Source of the DNA: Floccularia luteovirens
Taxonomy: Eukaryota > Basidiomycota > Agaricomycetes > Agaricales > Squamanitaceae
Length of the DNA: 64,000 nucleotides
Direction: 5' to 3'
NCBI GenBank assembly: GCA_009739215.1
Contig: VSJF01000016.1
Span: 62,001-126,000 of the forward strand
Shown: positions 34,255-45,900 of the stretch, one piece after another
Layout: every line of letters begins with the position of its first letter
Position numbering within the stretch: the first letter of the stretch is position 1
Notes under the pieces: model-generated
The model's database searches: none
What the model was told of the DNA's origin: nothing
What the model saw: only the letters and a program-made list of their open reading frames with translations
Program-made: the position numbers and the translations under genes

Positions 34255-35880
34255 TGTACGTAGCCCTACTAGACAATGCATCCCAAGTACACCCTGCAGT
34301 AAAAAATAGGATACCACTCTGTTAGGTGCTTGTTCGGTGTAGTAAATTCGATATCTGTGGCTTGAAGTAATTATGACATAATTTTTTGAACGTACTTCGA
34401 TATGCGTGTAAACCAACTTCGCCGTGCTACAATCAAGAGAAAAGAGACCAGTGGGACTATCAGGATTTGCCTCGGTACCATATCTCTTGAAGCATACATG
34501 CCTACGTCATAATATACACAATTGTCAAGAACCGTAACGTTGCAGTATACACGTCTGTTGATTGTGACTGGTACTGGTACTTGAGTATTTTATGAGTAGA
34601 TTCAAGCGAGAATACGACTTCATATCCGATATCCATGACCCAAACATGAACCTGGCTGGGAGATCCACATTTTCACTACATGTTTTCAGTATGTTGACCC
34701 TCTGAGTATAGAGGGGGGAGCAGACTTGATATAGATGTGTGTTCAAATTAAACGAAGGAGATTGTCTTGTGGAGGATATAGGGTCCGTTTTGAGATGTAT
34801 CGTATATTATGTCGTGGGTAAGACAAGGATTTGTTTCGAACCGTATTCATCCTGTCGACGCGTAATAGTGCTTAATCATGTCCAAGTTTGTCCAACACGG
34901 ACAAGACAATGAGGTTCATCCTCATATTCCGTTCATTCTCGCGTATCGCCTAAGGTATGTCTTCATTCTCCCTCCGTTTTTCTGTATACTTAATAAGGAG
35001 CGGAGATGTCCCAAAGAGAATATAGCAAGTTTTTTCACAGGTGAATTTTTTTTCTTGGATCCATGGGGGGCTGAGCCCCATGGAGATCATTACATGCGTG
35101 TGGGTATAAGCACTATTAATTGAAAATTCTGTGCGTGAAGTGTACTTTTGCCGGTAAATGACTGGATGCGGTCACATGTATGCAAGGTGGTTTGTTGGGT
35201 AACTGATCGGGAGTGTCGGCTGAAAGACCAGCCAGTTATTGCGTTGCAACAGGGACACGTATTATGGATATAAGAAGGCGTCAAGCAACGTAACGGACGC
35301 ATGAATGACCCAGTCCTAGTGATTACCGTCCGAGATGAGGCAACGAATTTCCGTGTCACGAATCTGGTGACGAATATTGACAGCAGCTTAAGTACCGCGG
35401 CCATTCCTTGAAACGAGTCCAGATAAGAGAAAACAGCAAGCCAGCCAACCGGTTCACAGCATAAAACATAGCACTAGAATATTAGTTCAAATTTGAAAAA
35501 AAAACCATGCATATCAAGTATATAGTACAGATGTTGCAGATCACATTCCACATGGTAAAACTCACTTGCGGCTACTCAATACCGCGCTTGAGAATACTTT
35601 TTTTCATCGTCTCCTACGTACGGTAAATCCGCTATATACACCGCCGGAAATGGGCCACCGATGTCATCAGGATTATTTTCTTCTGATTCCAACGTTATTG
35701 CTTGCAGACCACACTTGGACAAGGTACGCTTATTCCATGTACGCAAGAGATATGCAATATTCTTTTGTAACCTTGTTTCAGTTTCATCTTGCGTTTGTAG
35801 CTTTCTTTCATTTATATTTTCATGAACCGCTTTCACGTCCTAATTAAAGAGTGTGTTTGATGACGATGATACTATCGAAA
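34255..35880. other. intergenic
   Basis: It lies between convergent genes. Open frames at 34878-35123, 35090-35404 and 35566-35847 show no domain or splice-consistent neighbours. A small imperfect palindrome (CCATGGGGGGCTGAGCCCCATGG) lies near 35062-35084. Confidence 0.45.
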
Positions 35881-38800
35881 TTAGGCAAGAGAAATTTTGC
35901 TCACAAGGACCAAATCATCCCATTCCTTATCTGTTAGGCAACAATCTCTAATTTCCTGAGGGATCGATAATGTCCCACTATATTTTGAAATAACTTTTTT
36001 CGCACTTGATAAAGGAGCTCTTGTCATGATGATTGGAATATCTGGAGATCTTGTAGGACTTTTAGAGGGAGATGAAGAAGAGCGGTTGGTATTCATAGAA
36101 GGGGTAGATGACGTCTTGCGCGAAGGTGATGTGGATGAATATTGCCTTTCTGACGTAGAATGAGAACGCGACCGGCTTTTATAAGATGGATACACCAAGG
36201 GAACGGTTGGCGTAATCTTCGAATCCGCGTTAGTCCAAATCCTTACCGTCTCTAGCCACTTGTTGTCCATTTTATCTCCATATTCTCTCAAGGTCGATAT
36301 AATAAGCACAAAGTATATGCATCCGATACCCAAGACGACGGAGATGACTATTCTTGGCCATAGCACATCCCGGGAGGTTACTAGCACTGTCTCTTCACCA
36401 CTCACAATGCCAGCGCGCCAAACGAACGACATGATGCAAACGATGTATAAAATTAGCGACCTAGAAAAATTGATCAGTTGTCTTCCTTCTAACTAGTATA
36501 ATAATGATACCAAGCGAGCCAGACAGCAGGCATTGCAAGAAAGACCCAAAAATTCCACCATATGCGGAAATTTTTCTGATCTTCTCCTTCCTAATAAAAG
36601 TAAAGGTAAAGGTTCAATATCTTAACTACCTTGTTCTAGAAAACATTAGGTAAACGTACCGATGCCCATACTGCAGCTTTATGCGTCTTGCGCATGGTAC
36701 CAAAGCGGATGATATACATACAACCGTACAAGAGGCTCATTAACGCACAGATCAAGGATATTAAAGCAGAATAACGGGTCAAAGGATCCGTCCCAGCGCT
36801 ATCGATTTGAAGAATGGTCAAAATTGCACTGGAGCATAATTAGCAGAACATCATGTTTGAAAATAGCATGAACCAACGATAGTAAAAGTACGGAGACAAT
36901 GTTGAGAGTCCTCCATTCCTCCATTAGTGAATCAATAAATGTTTCCCACATATTCTTTAAATTCGCGAAAGGTGGATCAGGTACCGTCTCCAACTTGGTA
37001 AACCCACGAGACACATCTTGACCTTGCCTAGCTGCCTCCATGACCATATTTTTTATCTCAGGAATGCTTAAATCCGCTTCTTCAAATATCTTTGTTACCC
37101 GAGAGAAGTAAAGTCGTGGTAGACGCAGTAGAAGATGCAGATAAACCTGGTTCGGAAGTGTATCCAGTAAGAAGGCATATATATAAGATCCTGCAGCGAT
37201 CTTGTGCCAATCAAAATAGTTGTAATCAGGCGTTTGTGTATAGTTGTAACCAGATGTTTGGGGATAATTGTAACTAGGTGTTTGTGGATACGCGGCATTA
37301 TAGTAAGAGTAGCTTGGTTCGACAACTGCTTGGACGGGCACAACAGTTGGTCCGGGGGCATGATATCTGGACGGACCATAGGGACGTGAGCCATACCAAC
37401 CTACAGGTGAGGGAGACCTTGAAATATGATGCGCATGTCTAGGAGCAGAAAGCGTAGAAGTGCTGGATCTGCGACGTCTGGAACTAATCGAGCGAGATGG
37501 ATGATGGTAAGGGTAAGGGCTGTAGGCTCGGTGGGAATGGGGAGAAGGAAAATATGATCGAGAGCGTTCACGCTGTGGTCTAGGCAAAAAACCTGGCTGG
37601 CGCTCTGAAGACATAGACACTGGCCCCGCAGATTGACGACGTCGTGGAGGTGCACCCGGCGGATCTCCTGGCTGCACAACAACTGAAACAGTGACTGGTC
37701 GAGCATCACTTGGTTGAGGATCTGCAATAGCTGTTTGTAATCGAACATCAGGACGCTGAGAGGTGGACATAGATATAGGGGCTCGAGGGGGTGAGGGTGC
37801 GCGCACAGATGGTGGGACGATTATTGGGATTGTTGGTGGAGTAGGTCTCCTGGAAATTGGCCTACGTGAACGAGAGCGCGACCGACCCCTGCCTGGTATA
37901 GGATTAGAACGACTCCGCCGCCTGTGTCCCCCAGAGGGACTTGGTTTTATCACAATGGGACGCGGAGAGCGAGAAGATGAATGTGACCGGTGTCGCCTTT
38001 GAATTGATGATGATGACCGTACACCGTCGTGAATATGGCGGCGATGATGATGATGATGATAACGACGACTAGATGGATACATTACTTCACGTGGGTACGA
38101 ACTTCCATTTAGGATGACGGTATCATTCATTCCTTGTCTGTTTTCTCGTGCATTCCGTATGTTTTGACCTGGGAAAAATTAGTATGGGTCGTTTGGTTTG
38201 TATGAACTACGTTGCTGAGGATGGGAGGGTATATAAAGATGTGGGGACTGAGGGGTGAAAATGGGTATAGGAACTTGGTTAGGTGGAGGTGGGCGCACAG
38301 GTGATTGGATGGTTGTCTGGACTGGAGGTCGGGCCCGACTCCTGGCAATTGGCCTACGCGAACGCGACCGACCCCTGCTCGGAGTGCGTGGTGTATGATC
38401 AATTGGAGAGTGAGAACGCCTCCGTCACCGGTGTTCCCCTGAGCGACCTGATTCTAAGGTGGGAGGTGACTGACGTCGTATCTGAGTAGATGATGAACTT
38501 GACCGTATACCATAGCGTCGATGATGATGGTGGTGGTGATGATGACGACGGGATGGATACAGTATTACTTCTTGTGGGTATGAGCTTGCATTTGGGATGT
38601 TTGGGTTGATGATGTCATTCATTCTCTTTCGCGCGAACATGTTTCGTACGCTTTTATCTAGCGATGGTTTGAATGGGTCGTTTGGTTCGTATCGGCCATG
38701 TTGCTGTGGGGGGTAACTGGGTTGGGGTGGTTGAGCATACGGATAGTCGGAATAAACGATATATGAGCTACGCTGCCCAGTAAATCCACTGAAAGGTCTG

Positions 38801-39353
38801 GTACCATTTCCTGGTTGATGATTGTTCTGGTATCCATGCGATCTACCAACATGTGAGTGTATTCTATCCGATCTTTTCTGTCGACTGCCATCATTTTCGT
38901 GGCGGCCACCTCCCTCACCATAACCTCCTAGTATTATGTAGTAGGTCAAGTCACTTTTGTCAACGCAAGATTTTATAACTCACCTGGTGGCTGTGATACT
39001 GTCACAGGTGGTCGTTGTTGCACAACTGTGCTGTGACTAGTAGTGGCGCCTCCTGGGCCTTGTGCGCTTCGCTCACGAGGCAGCGCTAAAACCAAAAATT
39101 ATTCATGAATGATGAAACAAGTTTGGCTCATCCATTAGATATTTACCAGAGACGGTAGGTCGCGTTGGAGTGTGTTCTCTAGAGCTATGGCTCCGCCATA
39201 AACGGTGGTGAAGGGTTTGCATATTATCCGATTGTCGATGGGTGGAGTTGTGGGAGAAGAAAGGTGGGGTATAGAGCGCGAAGAACCCATTTCGCCATTA
39301 TATGAATATGTAGATCTGGCGTCTCTTTCGCTCCAAAAAGTGGAGACAGACAA
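35881..39353 (-). CDS. Arg/Ser/Pro-rich multipass membrane protein of Agaricomycete type
   Basis: 3' exons are firm: one ending at 36878, then 36828-36660, 36590-36511 and 36460-35881. They encode YLHLLLRLPRLYFSRV, an amphipathic segment, WETFIDSLMEEWRTLNIVS, and about four membrane segments (VSVLLLSAILTILQ; LISLICALMSLLYGCMYII; FWVFLAMPAVWLAW/LILYIVC; VVLGIGCIYFVLII). A Ser-rich cytosolic tail ends VSKISLA. This pattern is a recurrent uncharacterised Agaricomycete family. The N-terminal half is disordered with His runs, RS/SR repeats and Y-P-Q-T repeats. It is encoded by a large exon (to about 38130) plus 5' exons (38949-38425, about 39086-38983 and 39353-39148, start MSVSTFWSERD). The join between 38425 and 38130 is unresolved: a tandem duplication there contains in-frame stops. 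Confidence 0.65.
37780..38720 (-). repeat. tandem duplication (~0.48 kb unit) inside the membrane-protein gene
   Basis: Two diverged direct copies, about 37780-38240 and 38260-38720, share landmarks at a constant offset of about 480-487 bp. These are the KPNDP/EPNDP word, MNDTVIL/MNDIINP, SSYPREVMYPS/SSYPQEVILYPS, a His run, RSSSSIQRR/RSSSSSTQIRR and RGRSRSRSRRPI/RGRSRSRRPIA. The copy nearer the gene start carries a TGA (R to stop context) and a TAA. Confidence 0.7.
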
Positions 39354-39498
39354 GTATATATTATCTGATAGTCAACGTTATTGTAACTGTCATGGTGAGT
39401 TGAATCTTTGTGGGAGCGTGGGAATAACTATTTTAATGCTTCATCGTCTCCTCAATGGGAACAGTCAAGACGTATGTCGTACTTGGTATATCTCCTGA

Positions 39499-41347
39499 AT
39501 GTCTTCTTCAAAGAACGAAACATCACAAGCTGAAAAAGAAAAGGTTTCACAGTGATCATAACAGTCTATGCCACCTGTTCAAACAACTAATTTCTCCCCT
39601 CGATTTTCATATATTCAGGGTAATATTGCATTTCGTGCAGGTAGATATCCAGAAGCAATTGGGCACTATTCTGCAGCTATCATCGCCGATAGAAACTCGA
39701 AAGATGTAACAATACCCCTGAACCGCGCTGCAGCCTATCTGAAGCTCGGCAAGTGCGTCGTGTCTCTATTTCTTTCCTCGTTTGATTGTCGCAAATTTCA
39801 ATGAGGTTGACGATGTCATCCGATCAGATATGAAGATGCAGAACGAGATTGTACAAAAGTTCTGAACATTGATGCCAAGAATGTAAAGGCGTTGTATAGA
39901 CGGGGCCAGGCAAGGATAGAATTGGACAAGGCAGCTGAGGCTAAGGAGGGTGCGTGATCAATGTTTTCTATTATCCATATCTACTTAGTTATCAACGGAA
40001 TAGATCTTGCACATGCAAATAAACTAGACCCAAAAAACGCCGCTGTCAAAGAAGAGCTCCAAAAGGTTGAAACGCTTCTAGCGAAGAAGGTGAAGAAGGT
40101 AGGGTTATGCCTTTCTACATTATCGACCCCCTATATCTTACTTGCGTTGTATTTCGGTATATCGTACTGATATTTCAATACAGAAATCTTTGGTATCTGC
40201 GTCAATGTCTTCTCAACCAGATCCGGTTCGTCGACGCGTACCTATCAAGATTGTCAACCCACCTTCGACTGTGACATCCTCAAAACCAGCAAGACCTTCC
40301 CCATCGAAAAGTATACAAAATGGGAAACCTACGAATCATACAAGCGACCCACTACGTCCCATTTCAACACGCTCACTAGCAACCTCATCTACCAAAGAAA
40401 CAGAGACTCTCTCCAAGGATCGACCCTCTACTTCTTCGAGAGCCGAAGAACCTTCTATTGCGACAAAAACTGAAGCCACCCCTCTCTTAGACGCCACATC
40501 TTCTAGTAAACCGGATCGTGTTTCATCCACCTCTACCCTGCAAGCTACATCTCACCTAGATACATTCAAAGAAGTAAAACGTGCTCGTGAAGGACGTCTC
40601 GGAGGTGGAATATTTCGCGCGTCTGGAGACAGTAAGTTGTTCGACGTGAAGGAGATCACAGACAAGTCCCCAGAAAAACTTGTGACTCCCCCGCAGTCTC
40701 CCCCTTCTTCTCTCCCTGCTAATCCCGAGTTTCCTGTTCCACACACTCCAAAAGACGACAATCCTTTACCTCCACATAAGAGCTCTTCCCTACACCAAAA
40801 TTTGGGAGACTTATCAAGTGTGAGGGAGTCTTCGAATGTTGGGAAATCGTTAAATATGAGCGAGATTTTGAATACGGGAGAAACAACCAACGCTGGGCAA
40901 TCATCAAGTCTTCCACCAGTTTCTCCTCCACAGACACTTTTCGAATTCAGCAAGGCTTGGGCAAGGTTCCCTTCTGTAGAAGACAGATGGCGGATAATAC
41001 GCGTGAGTATCTGCCTCACTATATTCCTCATTCAATAACTCTAATCTCCCTATATTGTACAGAGTATCCCCACAAAGCATATCCCCACCATATGTAAAGC
41101 TTCGCTTGACCCTGCCCTCTTTGCGTCGATATTGGAAACATTACATACTATTCTCAAGGCAGCTCCAGATGGTAGTTATGATGCAGTTATGGTGCGTGCG
41201 TATATGGAGTCGCTTGCGCGTGTACCGCGGTTTGGAACACTTGTGTTGCTTTTGAGTAAAGAGGAGAGAGCGAGAGCTTTGGATGTGTGGAAGATGTTGG
41301 GTGTGAAGGTTCCTGTGGGGCCTTGGGCTGCTGTGTTGCAATCGTAG
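39499..41347 (+). CDS. RPAP3: RPAP3-like TPR co-chaperone of the R2TP complex
   Basis: Six exons: 39499-39543, 39619-39752, 39828-39949, 40004-40098, 40184-41002 and 41063-41347; 1500 nt, 499 aa, all in frame. Residues ~15-125 form a TPR domain: GNIAFRAGRYPEAIGHYSAA, LNRAAAYLKLGKY, DAKNVKALYRRGQARIEL. This type binds the C-termini of Hsp90/Hsp70. A disordered Ser/Thr/Pro-rich middle follows. The C-terminus (from FEFSKAWARF through RWRIIRSIPTKHIP to PRFGTLVLLLSKEERA and VGPWAAVLQS) is the RPAP3_C domain that contacts the RUVBL1/2 hexamer. By family it links Hsp90 to assembly of RNA polymerases, snoRNPs and PIKKs. Budding-yeast Tah1 lacks the C-terminal domain; this gene keeps it. It lies tandem to the Sec14-like gene, 199 bp upstream. 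Confidence 0.9.
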
Positions 41348-41546
41348 ATTTCTGATATTTATTTTAATGTTAGTTTAGATACTTAGTCTGAGAAACCTGT
41401 GATTCATTCAAGTTGATGTTCATGGCGAGATGAACGTCTATTTTTAGTATCTTGGTTCGGAGTCCGATTGGTTCCTTTACTACAGTACTACTTACACCCA
41501 GGGTCTTGTGTTTTAGAAAAGAACCAAAGGATACCCTTACAATATA

Positions 41547-42813
41547 ATGACATCCGAACCAACAGCTTCTTCGAATTCACCACCTTCTGAATCAAACTCA
41601 ACCCTACTAAACCGCACATTCGCAGGACATCTCGGCCACCTCACTGCTGCGCAAAACGAGGCTCTTTCTTTGTTCAAGGACAGCTTATCGAATGCTGGGT
41701 TGTATAAACCACCTACTGATACGCTATCGGCATCTCATGATGACCCAACATTATTGTGAGTTGAAAGATTCAAATCCTGTGTGTTTCACCGACATTTTTG
41801 ACATTCTCTATTCGTGAAAGACGATTCTTACGAGCAAGGGGGTTCAATCTAAGTGCTGCACAGAAGCAGTTCTCGGATACCGAAGATTGGCGTAAAAAAT
41901 ATGATGTGGATAACCTATATGCGACTTTCGATCATGACGAGTTTGAGAGCTCCAAACGATTTTATCCTCGTTGGACTGGGCGTAGAGATAAGGTGCGTTT
42001 TACAAATCCTTTTGGTCTATTAAATCCATATAACTGAGAAAAAACGACTTATTGTTATACTCTGATTTTAGCAAGGTGTTCCACTATATGTATATCGCCT
42101 AGACTCGCTAGAACCGATCCGAGGGGAATTGAATGGCGTCTCTGCGGAACGTCGATACCAACGCATGCAAGAGTTTTTTTTATTTGTCCTACCAAAAAAT
42201 CATGTTTAACTCAACCAGCTGGAAAAAAAATTCAACAGAATTGTGCTTTATGAATTAATGACGCGATTTTCATTCAACTTATGCTCCCATCTCCCGCACC
42301 CGTCTCAGCAAACGCCTATCTCCTCTACGACCTCTATCATTGATCTCGAGAACGTTTCAATTACCTCGATGTGGAGGCTTCGCGGCTTGCTACAAGAAGC
42401 TTCTCGATTAGCTACAGCCAATTATCCAGAGACGTTAGGCACAGTTGCCGTGGTCAACTCCCCTTCTTTCTTTCCTACTCTTTGGGGGTGGATCAAGGTT
42501 TGTATGATCCTCTGATAAATGCGGGCTTCTGATAGCTCTTTCCTCTTAATGACAGGGCTGGTTTGATGAAGGTACCAGAAACAAGATACACGTCTTGGGA
42601 AAGGATCCCGGACCTACACTACGGGAGATCATAGATACCCAAAATCTTCCAAAACCATATGGAGGAGAATTGCAATGGCGATTTGAGGACGAACCAAATC
42701 TAGATGAAGTAACAAAGCAATTATTGGGCAAAATGCCTTCGGGACCTGCCATTTTTGCAAATGGTGCTGTGGCAAAGCCAGAGATTGCAAGTAATGGCAA
42801 GAATGTAGAATAA
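41547..42813 (+). CDS. Sec14-like (CRAL-TRIO) phosphatidylinositol transfer protein
   Basis: Exons: 41547-41755, 41821-41992, 42072 to about 42173, 42219-42497 and 42556-42813. The N-terminal CRAL-TRIO_N helices (FAGHLGHLTAAQNEALSLFK; LLRFLRARGFNLSAAQ) are followed by the Sec14 lipid-binding domain: FYPRWTGRRDK, GVPLYVYRLDSL, TSIIDLENVSI, SRLATANYPETLG, NSPSFFPTLWGWIKGWFDEGTRNKIHVLG, LPKPYGGE. By family it exchanges PtdIns and PtdCho between membranes and supports phosphoinositide signalling in Golgi traffic. About 340 aa, normal length for the family. The junction after QRMQE (42173/42219) lacks a donor in the expected phase: the only GT gives a 1-nt offset next to a run of eight T, so a homopolymer error or a real frameshift should be considered. 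Confidence 0.88.
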
Positions 42814-42921
42814 TTTACTTTACATGCGTGGGGTATCGTATTTCACAGATTACCGTAAGCTAGAGCAGGGAAATTTTTAATAATGATAATAGTCCAGAGC
42901 AGTGCGTAAAGTGGTAAAATC

Positions 42922-45900
42922 TTATATGTAGTCATCCTCAGGTTCAGCAGTAAGTCCATCTTCATTCCAAATTTCAAGGAACTGCCAGATAAAATGAATA
43001 TCGAGTGAACCAAAGAAAGAATATGACTTACACGACTCTTTTGTACGTCGGCATCGTCAGTAGTAAGCAGGGGTGTAGTTGCGAAGGGTAGTCTGTCCCA
43101 TGACATTGGCTTCTCGTGGCGTCTCACCGCAGGTTTATCACCAATTGCGCTTTTCTTGCCTATCACAAATTTATTGCATTTACTAGCAATATGCGTTAGG
43201 CCCTGATTCATGAGACGAGTTGATCAAAACATACTCTTCCGACAACGAATATAATGATTTCAAATGAGCTTTCAGAAGCATCACCATTGCAATTATAACT
43301 GTGGTTCTCATGAGCATTATTCTGTCTTGATCATCGGATGGAAGGTGTTTGTTGTCTGCTACAAAAGCAAATAAGTATACATGGTGGCATGACGGTATTG
43401 ATTCAAAGTACCTTCAACTGGAATTACTTGGTGGACTTCTGTCGTTATGGGTTGCTGAACAAGTTCAAAGTTTTCAATAAAATGCTAACAACCAGAATCT
43501 ATGACTCACAGAAGCTGAGATAGGAGCTGGACTCGGAACTAGCGCTTCCTGTGTTTGTTGGGTGAAGGGCTGAGAAGGTGCATGTAGTTGTGTGAGTAAA
43601 TGGGAGGGTGATACAATTTCCAGCAAGTGCATTCCAATCGTAGAAAGCACAGAAGTTAAGTATTTGATTACTGTTATCACCTCTTCTTGGGTCTTATAAT
43701 CGAAAGCTGAGAAATTTTCTGCCATGTAACGCGTGAAGTCTACATCATCCTGATATAAACTCGATAAGACATGCCGGCGACAAGTAAAAGTGTCAACAAA
43801 CCTGTGACGATCGATAGGTTGGGTTTTCTTGAAAAACCTTGACCAGTGATTTCAAAAAGTCTTGCCTTGTCGGTCGTTTTTCTCTGACGAGAGAATACCA
43901 ACGTTGTAGTAAAGCAACAGGGGCCGGAGTTTCCCGGAAACCTTAGTGTTTAGTGATCAGTTCACCAAACGCATTCAGGAGTACCATAGCTTTCTACCTC
44001 GAAATGTCCCAGAAGCAATTTTCTTCTGGTAATCGAATGATGTTCTAGCGCTGATCGTATATCTCGTGTTCAGGAGTGAAGCGTGCTTTCCGTGGAGGAT
44101 CGCATGCAATGCACTAGCTCGATTGCTCAAACTTGTTACAGGGCTAGTCTCGAGAGCTACAATGACGGGAAAAGACTGAAAGGAGAAATGAGTATTCCAG
44201 AATAGGAGAGTCAAGTAGAATAGACAAACCTGTAAAGGATGTGCAAGGCCTTGCTTGATCGTAAAACTAAGCACGTCAATAGCTGTCGCTTGGATTTGCA
44301 TGTGTTGAGAGAGTGCGGCATCCAAGATGGGGTTCAAATAGCGCTGAACAATGGCTGAGCTGACGCTAAAGGGAATTGAGCTAATTGATCTCAATATGTA
44401 CGGAGATAACATACCCGGAGTCTGCAAACCCGTCAGTGTTCCCTACTAGTTCTTCCATATCTACTTCGGTTGGTTTTCCTTTGGTACCTTCTATTCTCAA
44501 GAATGAGGATACCTGCTCCATGGATAGATAATGTACATACCTTTCTCCTTTGCGGAGTGCTTTGAAGCTTCTGAGACCAGAAAATCCTGCATGATCTTAA
44601 GCAGCCTACCACAGCCCTCCACTTCAGGTGATGCAAAGATGGCATCCATGATTGTAGCAGACCGTTCCATGGTCATCAAAGTAGGTTGTGCACGGAATAA
44701 GAAACCTAAATACGTAAATGAACTTTGCTTTCTTCCTACAACACATGTACTCACCTAAGCATTGAAGGATTCTCGCTCTTATAGATTGTGAATCATATTT
44801 ATCATACAGGTTTAGGAGAGAGTTGTAAATGTGGTCAATTATCGGGCCCTATTGCTTGCATGAGTTTAGTTATAAGAATTGTACTAAAAAAGTCTACCTG
44901 TGAGATACTACTGATCTCTGAAGCAAGGTCTGCATTTGGTCAGAACCACGTCGCTAACTCATGTGAAATTTGTGCTTACTCGGATTTTCTTGCCGGAGCC
45001 GGTCGAAATTACAATTTTCACCAAGTAATGAGACAATGAAGATGAGGATTAGTAATGGGCGAACGTCATTGGGTGTCATGGCCTGGGTAGCGGGTCGTTT
45101 GATTGCTTGTTGCAATCGGGCTTGAGGATGCGTCATGTTGATTAGAGCATGGAAACTGCTGCAGGATTGCTTACCATTACATGACTTCATAAGGTTCACC
45201 AGTCGTATAAAATCATGCGTTAGATGTTGTACAACGATACACATGCAACCAACAGTTTCCTGTAGAACCTTGATTGAATAACGTTTGAGCTTCAGAGTTT
45301 ATCATAGAATAGAGCAACGTACTTGAACTCCCCCACCGCCACTTGAAGGCTTTATGATCATTGGTTGCAGAGCGCTCTGGAGCTCTTGTCCAAATTTTGC
45401 CGCAGTCTTGGGCATGTGAGGAATGGAAACTCGAAATATCTTCAACAAGTAATCAGAGGTTGCTAGTTCCTCAGCCTTTGTGCTTTTCAGTAAGTGGGCT
45501 AACTAGATAAGGGTTATTAAACATACAGAAGATGCGTTCTTGAGATAAGGCAGTAATGTGGAGGCATTTGAACTTGACAGTATCGATGGATAAGCCGAAG
45601 TCAGCAGGTATATCGTTCTGATACAATTGATTACCGTCTTAAAGGAGCTTTAAGTCAGTTCAACAAACAGGTATTTATGGGACTTACGAAGCCTGGCAGA
45701 TCGGAAGCATCGACCAATCCATCAATCAGTGTCTCGCAAATTTCTGCGTATCTTGAATGCAAGGAGACAGCCTCGTTGCCTTGTTTGTCGGCCATGATCT
45801 TGTGCAACATATCTTCCAGCGGGGATTGTCGATCTTTGAAGTTAGCAGAAGTTCCCATTATGACAACGACTTTTGTCAATAAAGCGCTCTTATTTTCCTG

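Noticed and set aside
34878..35847. Several 80-100 codon frames between the NLR pair and the membrane-protein gene
   Set aside because: They overlap on opposite strands, lack motifs and have no splice-consistent neighbours.
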